A stretch of DNA of 64,000 nucleotides, taken from Roseomonas nitratireducens (GTDB taxonomy: Bacteria > Pseudomonadota > Alphaproteobacteria > Acetobacterales > Acetobacteraceae). Position numbers and translations under genes: made by a program. Where the stretch lies: contig NZ_JAGIYZ010000013.1 in assembly GCF_017813355.1 (NCBI RefSeq), positions 1 through 64,000 of the forward strand, in the 5' to 3' direction. The first letter of the stretch is position 1. The number at the start of each line of letters is the position of its first letter. The notes below the pieces were generated by a model. That model was not told the origin of the DNA, did not search any database, and saw only the letters and a list, made by a program, of their open reading frames with translations. Below are positions 8,201 to 15,047 of this stretch, piece after piece.

Positions 8201-9058
8201 GTGCGGGGCCCGGTCTTCCTGGTCGCGGCGATGGCGCTGTTCGGCGTGCTCGACGCGAATTCCAAACTCCTTGCCGGCACCTATCCGGCGAGCCAGGTGG
8301 TGGCGTTGCGCTACGCGACGCTGCTGCTGGTGCTGTTCGCGGCGCGCGCGGCCGTCCCCGGGGCGGGCGGGACGCTGTCCACGGCGCATCCCTTCCTGCA
8401 CCTCGCGCGCGCGACCTGCATGCTGGGCTCGGGGCTGGGCTTCTTCCTCGCGCTGCGGGAGATTCCGCTGGCGGAAGGCTACCTAGTCTATTTCACGGCA
8501 CCCTTCCTGACGCTCGGGCTCGCCGCGCTGGTGCTGAAGGAACGGACGGGGCCGGCGGTCTGGTGGTGGTCCTTCCTCGGCTTCGCGGGGGTGCTGCTGG
8601 CGATGTGGCCGGGGCTCGCCGCGGGCGGGCCGGTGGGCGCCTATTTGTGGGCACTGCTGGGAACGGCCTGCTACGCGGCGGTGCTGACGATCAACCGCCT
8701 GCTGCGGCACGAGACCGGGGCGGCGGTGCTGATCCTGTGGTCGTCCCTGCCCGGGCTGATCGTGCTGTTCCCCTTCGCGGCGATGGAATGGGTGGCGCCG
8801 GGGCCGCGCGACCTGCTGGCGCTGATGGCGAACGGGCTGTTCGCGGGCGCGGCGACGCTCTGCCTCGCCATCGCCTTCCGCCACGATTCGGCGGCACGGC
8901 TCGCGCCGCTCGAATTCTCCGCGCTGATCTTCGCGGTCGGCTTCGACCTGTTGATCTGGAACGTATGGCCGAGCGGCTGGACGCTGGGCGGGGCCGTGAT
9001 CGTCGTCTTCGCCTGCCTGATGAGCCAGCGGGCGGCTAGTTCAGCCGCACGACCTTGA
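8201..9058 (+). CDS. EamA/DMT-family membrane permease
   Basis: The 285-aa product has about ten predicted transmembrane segments in two EamA repeats (FGVLDANSKLLAGTYPASQV begins the first, YLWALLGTACYAAVLTINRL the second). This is the drug/metabolite transporter layout, with the substrate unknown. GTG 8201 is the likely start. No ATG gives a better N-terminus. Its 3' end overlaps the convergent LSGC-protein gene by 23 bp. Confidence 0.85.
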   Translation: MRGPVFLVAAMALFGVLDANSKLLAGTYPASQVVALRYATLLLVLFAARAAVPGAGGTLSTAHPFLHLARATCMLGSGLGFFLALREIPLAEGYLVYFTAPFLTLGLAALVLKERTGPAVWWWSFLGFAGVLLAMWPGLAAGGPVGAYLWALLGTACYAAVLTINRLLRHETGAAVLILWSSLPGLIVLFPFAAMEWVAPGPRDLLALMANGLFAGAATLCLAIAFRHDSAARLAPLEFSALIFAVGFDLLIWNVWPSGWTLGGAVIVVFACLMSQRAASSAARP

Positions 9059-9722
9059 ACAATTCGCGGTTGTTCTGGCTCGTGTCGTAGACCTGGGCAT
9101 AGAAGGTCCAGGCGGTGCCGTTGCGCACGCCGATCACCGTCGCGCGGTTGTTGCCGGCATAGTCCCGCCCGCCGCCATTCGGATCCTTCTCGAAGGTCGC
9201 CGCCGTGCCGCCGCCGCCCATGCCGCCGGTCAGCGCGCCATGCACGCTGGCCCCGGCCACCGCCGGCTGGATGTGGGAGAGGATGCGGTCCCCGCCCCCG
9301 TTCGGGCTGCCGATGCCGAAGCCGCAGCCCGACAGCTGCGATGTCAGCATGATGTCCGGCCCGCCCGCGCCCGGCACGACGACATGGGTCGTCGCCGGCC
9401 CGTCGGCGGCCTGCGTCATGGCGATATAATGCGCCTCGAACTCGGTCGCCGGGTCGGGCGCCGGCTTGGGCGGCAGCGCCACCTTCATGAACTTGATCAG
9501 CCGCCGCTGCTTCTGCAGGCCGAGCAGCCCGCTCAGCCCGGTCGTGAAGCCCGGCATGGAGATCGTCTCGTTGTCCTGCTGGTTCGCGTTGGCGTAGCGG
9601 AAGGTGGCGACGCCGGACGCCTTGGCCGCGCCGCCCGCGATGTCCAGGCGATAGTGCCGCAGGAAGGCCTCGGGGGTCGCCCGCATCTCCCCGAGCAGGG
9701 CCGCGAGGGTCGGCATCGGCAT
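9036..9722 (-). CDS. Uncharacterised protein with an LSGC motif resembling CNF1/BLF1-type deamidases
   Basis: The 228-aa product is not one I recognise as a named family. Residues 130-133 read LSGC, followed by a glycine-rich stretch and His150. Invariant LSGC followed by a histidine 12-15 residues later is the catalytic Cys/His signature of CNF1 (Cys866/His881) and of Burkholderia lethal factor 1 (Cys94/His106), glutamine deamidases of Rho GTPases and eIF4A. The C-terminus (ATVIGVRNGTAWTFYAQVYD) also recalls the closing strands of BLF1. No signal peptide is visible. A DUF952 gene lies 62 nt upstream on the same strand. The link to deamidases is inferred from remembered motifs. Confidence 0.55.
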   Translation of the reverse strand: MPMPTLAALLGEMRATPEAFLRHYRLDIAGGAAKASGVATFRYANANQQDNETISMPGFTTGLSGLLGLQKQRRLIKFMKVALPPKPAPDPATEFEAHYIAMTQAADGPATTHVVVPGAGGPDIMLTSQLSGCGFGIGSPNGGGDRILSHIQPAVAGASVHGALTGGMGGGGTAATFEKDPNGGGRDYAGNNRATVIGVRNGTAWTFYAQVYDTSQNNRELFKVVRLN

Positions 9723-9784
9723 CGCACGTCGCCCCGTTCCTGGTTCGCGCCACGCTATGTCGCGGCCGATGCCCTCGGCAAGGT

Positions 9785-10141
9785 TCAGGCGATATCGGCC
9801 GGGAACACGTGGAGCCCATCCGCGCCGAGCGGCACCGCCACGACGCGCGTGACCGCCGAGAGCGGCAGCGGGGCGTACAGATGCGGGAACAGCCCCGGCC
9901 GCTTGCCGCCCGATGCGTGTTCCCATTTCAGCGCATCGCCGAGCGCCGCGGCATCGGCCTCGACCAGCAGCAGGTCCGGCACGCCGGCGCGGTGCTTCGC
10001 CGCACTCGCCCGCACCTGGCCGGCCGCGGAGAAGTGCAGGAAGCCGTCGCGCGCATCGTCCGCGCTGCCGGCATAGGCGCCGGCGGCCTCGGCGGCGCGC
10101 CAATCGGCTTCGCGCACCAGGGTGTAGATCTTCGCGTCCAT
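9785..10141 (-). CDS. DUF952 family protein
   Basis: The 118-aa product matches DUF952: it opens IYTLVREADWRAAEAAG, has DGFLHFSAAGQV near residue 34, LLLVEADAAALGDALKWE and FPHLYAPLPLSAVTRV. The family is common in alphaproteobacteria and its function is unknown. ATG 10141 is the natural start. It is followed on the same strand by the LSGC-motif gene, so co-transcription is possible. Confidence 0.82.
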   Translation of the reverse strand: MDAKIYTLVREADWRAAEAAGAYAGSADDARDGFLHFSAAGQVRASAAKHRAGVPDLLLVEADAAALGDALKWEHASGGKRPGLFPHLYAPLPLSAVTRVVAVPLGADGLHVFPADIA

Positions 10142-10266
10142 GGGCCCTCGCCTCCGACCGCCTCCCTGAACTTGCGCAATCGCAAGGACACGGGACGCAT
10201 GCCCGCGCATTTGCTCCGTCGACGCTGCCCGCGCAAGCCGCCGGCACGCGCGAGGGGGAGAACCAA

Positions 10267-11691
10267 ATGCGCCGTACCGCATTGCTGGCGACGGGAGCCG
10301 TCTTCGTCGCCGCGCTCGGCTATTCCTGGCTGACGCATGGCCGCGGCGTCGTGCGCGACGACCCCGCGCGACACATCAGCGTTCCCGCGACGCTGACCGT
10401 GCCGCTCAGCGTGCAGGTCGCGCACAACGGCACCGACGTGCTGTTCCGCTACCGCTGGCCCGCGCCCAATCCCGGCATCTTCCACGACATGCTGCGCTAC
10501 GAAGGCGGTGCCTGGCAGGTGCGCGGCGCGGCCGTGCCCGGCTCGCAGCCCGACGGGCTGCACGAGGACCGCGTGTCGATGATGCTGGACGACGGCAGCG
10601 TGCCGGAATTCGGCCGCTACGGCGGTTATGTCGCGATCGGCGCGCGGCTGGCCGGCTTCACCGACGAGGCGAGCGGGCGGGAAGTGCGCGAGCATCCCGA
10701 ACTCGGCCGGCGCCTGGGGCTCGACGAGCCGACCAAGTACCTGCCCGCGACGCGCAGCGACCCTGCCGACTTCGCCGCCGTGGTGCCGGAAGCCGAGCAG
10801 CGCCGGCTGCAGGCGGCGGGCTACTTCCTCGACCTGTGGCACTGGCGCGCGGCGCGATCCAACCCGGTCGGCGTGGCCGACGACCAATTCATCACCGCCG
10901 GCCGGCTGAGCGACGCCGGTCGGGGCATGTACACGACGAACTGGGACGGGCCGAACCGCCGCCCCGCGCGCATGTTCGACCCTGCCCAGGCCGGCGGCCG
11001 CGCCGCCTTCCGGTGGGAGGACCTCACCCAGGGCCGCATCGGCCAGGACGACGTCAACGCGCTGACGGACCGGAATTCGGTTCCCTTCGATCCGAACCAT
11101 GCGTGGCGCGATGGCGACACCATCCCGCGCCGGCTGCTGCGCGCGCCGCAGGGATCGCGCGCCGACATCGCCGTCGCCGGCCGCGCGCGCTGGGCCGATG
11201 GCACCTGGGACGTGACGCTGCGCCGCCGCATGGATACCGGCGCGCCGCAGGAGGACAAGATCATCCGCGACGGCGGCGTCTACCAGGCCGCCTTCGCCAT
11301 CCACCGCCAGGCGACCGGCGGGCGGTGGCACTACGTCTCCCTGCCGCTGTCGATCGGCTTCGGGCGGGCGGCGGACGTGCAGTCGGCCCGCTTCGAGGGC
11401 GACAGCCCCGACTGGTCGCAGCCAGCCCATGCGGTGACGCTGTTCTACCCCGGCCAGGTGAACTGGCCGCTGATCGTGGGCGACCGCCACCCCGGCGCCG
11501 ACCGCGTGCGCGCCGGCGTGCCGGTCCGCTTCCGCCACAGCGAGGACCAGCTCGCCCATTACGGCGTGGAGATGGAGTTCAACGAGGCGATCCAGCGCCA
11601 ATGGCGGCTGACGCTGCTGGCCGGCATCGGGCTGATCGCCGCCTTCGGCATCGCACTGACCGCCACCATCGGTCGCCGGACGGGAGCCTGA
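10267..11691 (+). CDS. Ethylbenzene-dehydrogenase-like haem-binding protein
   Basis: The 474-aa product has an N-terminal membrane anchor (TALLATGAVFVAALGYSWLT), a large exported region of the EB_dh haem-b type (EDRVSMMLDD, then DLWHWRAARSNP, DWSQPAHAVTLFYPGQVN and SEDQLAHYGVEMEF), and a C-terminal transmembrane helix (residues about 450-470). Such domains bind haem b in the gamma subunits of ethylbenzene/DMSO-reductase-type enzymes. No molybdoenzyme gene is nearby, so here it may pass electrons through the membrane gene that starts 3 nt downstream. A GGGGAGA ribosome-binding site precedes ATG 10267. Confidence 0.8.
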   Translation: MRRTALLATGAVFVAALGYSWLTHGRGVVRDDPARHISVPATLTVPLSVQVAHNGTDVLFRYRWPAPNPGIFHDMLRYEGGAWQVRGAAVPGSQPDGLHEDRVSMMLDDGSVPEFGRYGGYVAIGARLAGFTDEASGREVREHPELGRRLGLDEPTKYLPATRSDPADFAAVVPEAEQRRLQAAGYFLDLWHWRAARSNPVGVADDQFITAGRLSDAGRGMYTTNWDGPNRRPARMFDPAQAGGRAAFRWEDLTQGRIGQDDVNALTDRNSVPFDPNHAWRDGDTIPRRLLRAPQGSRADIAVAGRARWADGTWDVTLRRRMDTGAPQEDKIIRDGGVYQAAFAIHRQATGGRWHYVSLPLSIGFGRAADVQSARFEGDSPDWSQPAHAVTLFYPGQVNWPLIVGDRHPGADRVRAGVPVRFRHSEDQLAHYGVEMEFNEAIQRQWRLTLLAGIGLIAAFGIALTATIGRRTGA

Positions 11692-11694
11692 GCC

Positions 11695-12249
11695 ATGGCC
11701 GCCAATCACATCCTGCTCGTTCACTTCCCGATCGCGCTGCTGACGGTGGCCATGTTCGCCATCATCCTGCGCGCCTTCTCCGGCGGCACGCTCGCGCGGG
11801 CGGTGGACCACGCGCTGGTGCCGCTGCTGGCCGTCGGCGTCGTGACGACCGCGATCGCCTACGCCATCGGCTTCCGGGTCTGGCCGGCGGAGGCGATCAC
11901 CAGCTCCCCGCTCGGGCGCAACCACATCCTGTCGGCGAGCTGGACGCTCGCCTACTGGGCCGTGCTGCTGCTGGTCCGCTGGCGCGGGGGCGAGGCGGTG
12001 TGGGACGGGCTCTCGCGCTGGGTGATGGTCGGGCTTGCGCTGCTGGGCAGCCTGCTGCTGACCATCACGGGCACGCTGGGCGGGCACCTGACGGGCACGC
12101 CGACCGCCGCCTCCCAGGCGCTGCGCGCCATGGGGTGGGAGGTCTACACGACCTTCTACGTGCCCGACACGACGCTGTACGCCATCGGCGGGGCGTCGCT
12201 GGCGCTGCTGCTCATCGCGCTGGCGGCGCGGCGCGCCAGGCCGGGCTGA
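11695..12249 (+). CDS. DUF2231-like multi-pass membrane protein
   Basis: The 184-aa product has four to five hydrophobic segments with conserved histidines (LLVHFPIALL at the N-terminus and GRNHILSASWTLAYW near residue 75), typical of DUF2231 membrane proteins that may bind haem. It begins 3 nt after the haem-protein gene, so the two are probably one membrane redox unit. The partner and substrate are not evident. Confidence 0.75.
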   Translation: MAANHILLVHFPIALLTVAMFAIILRAFSGGTLARAVDHALVPLLAVGVVTTAIAYAIGFRVWPAEAITSSPLGRNHILSASWTLAYWAVLLLVRWRGGEAVWDGLSRWVMVGLALLGSLLLTITGTLGGHLTGTPTAASQALRAMGWEVYTTFYVPDTTLYAIGGASLALLLIALAARRARPG

Positions 12250-12258
12250 CGGTATGCC

Positions 12259-12678
12259 TCAGCCGAGGTCCTCGGCGCGGTAGAAGCAGAAGCCCCCGAT
12301 CTCGGCCGAGGCCGCGCGGCCGACCGCCCAGCCGGGCAGCGCCGCCGCGTCGTGCACATGGGTCGCCCCGCCGGTCGGGTCGGGCAGCGCGCCCGCGATC
12401 GCGCGCGCGGCGACGCGCCGGCAGATCGCCAGCGCCCCGTCGCCCGGCGGGACCTCCATCAGCGCGGCGTGGCGCGGATGGTTGCGGTTCCAGCAGGGGA
12501 ACTGGAAGGGCGCGCGGCAAACGCCGCCGATGCCGCTGCCCCAATGCGCCGGCCCGCCCGGTTCGGCCGCGCGGCGCGCGCGGTTGACGACCAGCGCGGC
12601 CAGGCCCTCGATCGCGCGGACGGGCCGGCCCGCCGCCTCCCCCCACAGCGTCAGGGCGAGCACCTCGGCGGCGCTCAT
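12259..12678 (-). CDS. SleB-type cell wall hydrolase (prophage endolysin candidate)
   Basis: The 139-aa product matches the hydrolase_2/SleB domain: ALTLWGEAAGRP with the catalytic Glu, then GLAALVVNRAR and GVCRAPFQFPCWN. These lyse peptidoglycan by cutting the glycan strand. No signal peptide is present, as in many phage endolysins, so export would need the adjacent membrane protein or particle delivery. Its start overlaps the upstream coiled-coil gene (ATGA). It is the last gene of the structural operon, where T7-like phages keep lysis genes. Confidence 0.85.
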   Translation of the reverse strand: MSAAEVLALTLWGEAAGRPVRAIEGLAALVVNRARRAAEPGGPAHWGSGIGGVCRAPFQFPCWNRNHPRHAALMEVPPGDGALAICRRVAARAIAGALPDPTGGATHVHDAAALPGWAVGRAASAEIGGFCFYRAEDLG

Positions 12679-13016
12679 TCCCGTTCCTCCGCGCGGCGCG
12701 CGGCCTGCGCGACGGCGATGCTGGCGCGGGAGACCTCCTCGATCTTCGCCTCGATGCGCACCAGGTGGTCCGACAGGCGGCGGTCGAGGTCGCGGATCAG
12801 CGACAGCGGCACATAGGTGCGCGCGACCTCCAGCTTGAACTGGGCGAGGTCGTCGCGCGTGCGCGTCAGCGCATCCGAATCGCGCTGGTCGCCGCGCTCG
12901 ATGCGCGCATGCACGTCGCGCCGGAGCCCGTGGATCATCCAGAAGAGCGCGGCAACGACGGGCGCCTCCACGGCGGTGATCCACCAGAGCGGTTCGATCT
13001 GGATGGGCATGGTCAT
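12675..13016 (-). CDS. Small membrane-anchored coiled-coil protein (holin- or spanin-like position)
   Basis: The 113-aa product has one N-terminal transmembrane helix (WWITAVEAPVVAALFWMIHG, residues about 11-30), then a charged helical region (HARIERGDQRDSD ... RLSDHLVRIEAKIEEVS) likely to form a coiled coil. It overlaps the SleB gene by 4 nt. Position and topology suggest a lysis accessory such as a holin or Rz-like spanin. Sequence alone does not decide, and no lipobox-bearing partner is seen. Confidence 0.65.
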   Translation of the reverse strand: MTMPIQIEPLWWITAVEAPVVAALFWMIHGLRRDVHARIERGDQRDSDALTRTRDDLAQFKLEVARTYVPLSLIRDLDRRLSDHLVRIEAKIEEVSRASIAVAQAARRAEERE

Positions 13017-13080
13017 GCCTCCTGCTTGCGGACTTGAAGGAAGGCGTCGGCTTCCCCACCCTTGGGCGAAGCCCCGGGGA

Positions 13081-13314
13081 ATGCGCGCCGCCATGTGGAA
13101 CGAGCCCTATCTCGAGACCTGCTGCCGTTCGGCCCTGCACCGGCTGACGCTGGTGGGGCCGCATGGCCGCCCGCCCGGGCTCAAGGACGGGCCGTGCCTC
13201 AACCGCCTCACCGCGATGGGCCTGGCCCGGCCGCGGGAGGATGGGCGCTTCGAGATCACCGATGCCGGCCGCGCGCGGCACGGCAGCGAGATCCTCAAGC
13301 GCCGCGCCGCCTAG
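13081..13314 (+). CDS. Small winged-helix-like protein, opposite strand within the phage cluster
   Basis: The 77-aa product (73 aa if it starts at ATG 13093) has the pattern LNRLTAMGLARPREDGRFEITDAGRARHGSEIL, which looks like the recognition helix and wing of a small winged-helix domain. It is the only plus-strand gene inside the minus-strand structural block. It lies between terL and the lysis genes, ending 1 nt before the convergent terL stop. It might be a DNA-binding regulator of the lysis end of the operon, but this is a guess. Confidence 0.6.
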   Translation: MRAAMWNEPYLETCCRSALHRLTLVGPHGRPPGLKDGPCLNRLTAMGLARPREDGRFEITDAGRARHGSEILKRRAA

Positions 13315-13315
13315 G

Positions 13316-14755
13316 TCAGCGCCAATCCGGCCGCCGGGGCGGCGGCCGCGCGCGCACCAGCCTGACCGGGTCCGCCAGCAGGCAGCCCGCCACGGCGTCG
13401 AGCGCATCGTCGCGGACCCCCGTCGCACCGGGGCGCCATTCGGCCATCTCTGCAGCGAAGGGCGTGCGCAGGACGCTGTCATGGGCATGCAGCCGCCGCG
13501 CGGCCAGGGCGGGTTCCAGCGCGGCGAGGATGCGGTCCTCCTTCGCGCGGGTGCTCGCATGGTCGATGACGGTGCAGGCCACACCTTCCTCGGCGAGGAC
13601 GCGGCGCAGCAGGGCGGGCAGGAATTTCCCGAGCCCGTTGGTCTCGACGCGCACGGCGGGCAGCAGCGTTTCCTCCAGCAGGCGGGCGACGGCGCGGCAT
13701 TGCTGCGTCGCCGGGTCATCGGCCGCCGACGGGTCGTGCACCAGGTAGGCGAGGCGATGGAGGAAGGCGCGCCCTTCGCCATCCGCGTAGCAGCAGGCCA
13801 GCACCGAGGCGTCGCCGCCATCCGGGCGCCCATAGGCCGGGTCCCAGAAGGCGCCGCCCGAGACGAGGCGATGGCCGAGCAGCGTCAGCACGCCCCTGCC
13901 CTGCGCCTCCCGCCAGTCGGGCTCGGCCGCGTAGCGGATGATGGCGGCGGGATCGAGCCGCACGGCACCGGAAGGGACCGGCTGGAGCAGCATCTGCCGG
14001 CGGAACTCGGTCGGCCCGACGCGGTCGCGCAGCGCGGCGATCGCGTCGCGCGGAAAGCGCTCGGGCCAGGCGGAGGCGCCGGCGGCGTTCATCACCGGCA
14101 GCACCAGGCGGCGGTAGCCGGCCAGGAAGGCGCCTTCGTCGCGCGCGTCGCGATAGAGGCTGTCCTCGCAATGCGGCGTGCCGACGAACAGGATGGTCCC
14201 GCCGGGGACGAGGATGAACTCCGTCTCCGCCAGCCTCTCCCGCAGCTCGGCGCGCTTGGTCGGCGTGTCGCAATTGCCCGCGACCTCGACATCGTCGCAG
14301 ACGATGACCTCGGCGCGGTTGCCGGTGACGTTGCCGCCGATGCCCTGGGCGAGCATGGAGGGGTCGCGCAGCGCGCCGTCGCGCGCCACGGTGAAGCGGT
14401 CCGCCGCCCAACCATCGGCCGCGCCGCGCAGCAGGTGGCGGCACAGCGGGTGGCGTTCGACGATGCGCCGCACATTGGCGACCATCTTCACCGCAAGCGA
14501 CGCATCGGCGGCGAGGACGAGGATGCGCGTCTCCGGCCGACATGCGAGCAGCCACGCGCACCAAAGGCCGATGAGCGTGGACTTGCCGCAGCCGCGGAAG
14601 GCCATCAGCAACAGCCGCGCATCGCCCGCCGCCTGGCGCGCATCCAGCCAGCGCGCGATGCGGCGGTGGATGGCGGGCGTCTCGTGCCGCTGGCGGCGGT
14701 TCCAGATCCAGACGAATTCCAGGAAGGCGGCGTCAGCACTCCCCTTCGCCGGCAT
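13316..14755 (-). CDS. Phage terminase large subunit (T7-like)
   Basis: This DNA-packaging motor has an N-terminal ATPase and a C-terminal nuclease. The 479-aa product has Walker A at AFRGCGKST (Lys58), Walker B at VIVCDDVEV (Asp154/Asp155), motif GTILFVGTPHCEDSLY, and a nuclease half starting FWDPAYGRPDGGDASV with an acidic residue, then VIDHASTRAKEDRI and RDDALDAVAGCLL near the end. All landmarks are intact, so it is not an obvious pseudogene. It overlaps the TerS-like gene by 23 nt. Confidence 0.93.
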   Translation of the reverse strand: MPAKGSADAAFLEFVWIWNRRQRHETPAIHRRIARWLDARQAAGDARLLLMAFRGCGKSTLIGLWCAWLLACRPETRILVLAADASLAVKMVANVRRIVERHPLCRHLLRGAADGWAADRFTVARDGALRDPSMLAQGIGGNVTGNRAEVIVCDDVEVAGNCDTPTKRAELRERLAETEFILVPGGTILFVGTPHCEDSLYRDARDEGAFLAGYRRLVLPVMNAAGASAWPERFPRDAIAALRDRVGPTEFRRQMLLQPVPSGAVRLDPAAIIRYAAEPDWREAQGRGVLTLLGHRLVSGGAFWDPAYGRPDGGDASVLACCYADGEGRAFLHRLAYLVHDPSAADDPATQQCRAVARLLEETLLPAVRVETNGLGKFLPALLRRVLAEEGVACTVIDHASTRAKEDRILAALEPALAARRLHAHDSVLRTPFAAEMAEWRPGATGVRDDALDAVAGCLLADPVRLVRARPPPRRPDWR

Positions 14756-15047
14756 CGATGTGGTCCTCCGAAGATTGCGCGAGGGCCGCGCGGGCCTCGA
14801 CCAGCATGGTCGTCGCCTCCTCAACCTCAATCACCGGCGCGCCCAGGGAGCGGCCGATCTTGATGAGCATGTCCAGGTGCGAGAGCGCGGCCTTGCAGCC
14901 GGCCTGGTAGGTGGTGAAGGCTTTTGCCGCGTCCTCGATCGACGGGTCCGGGCCGCCACGCAGGAAGCGAAGGTAGTCGTTGACGACGATGTCGAGCGCG
15001 CTGCGCAGGGCGGTGCCGTGCGGGACGACGTCCCGCGCCTCGGTCAC
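14733..15047 (-). CDS. Putative small terminase subunit (TerS-like)
   Basis: The 104-aa product is helical and charged (ALRSALDIVVNDYLRFLRGG, then AFTTYQAGCKAALSHLDML, with an acidic tail ending GEGEC). GTG 15047 overlaps the tail-spike stop (GTGA), and the 3' end overlaps terL. Size, acidic C-terminus and position directly before terL match T7 gp18-type small terminases, but no diagnostic motif is visible, so the call rests on context. Confidence 0.6.
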   Translation of the reverse strand: MTEARDVVPHGTALRSALDIVVNDYLRFLRGGPDPSIEDAAKAFTTYQAGCKAALSHLDMLIKIGRSLGAPVIEVEEATTMLVEARAALAQSSEDHIDAGEGEC

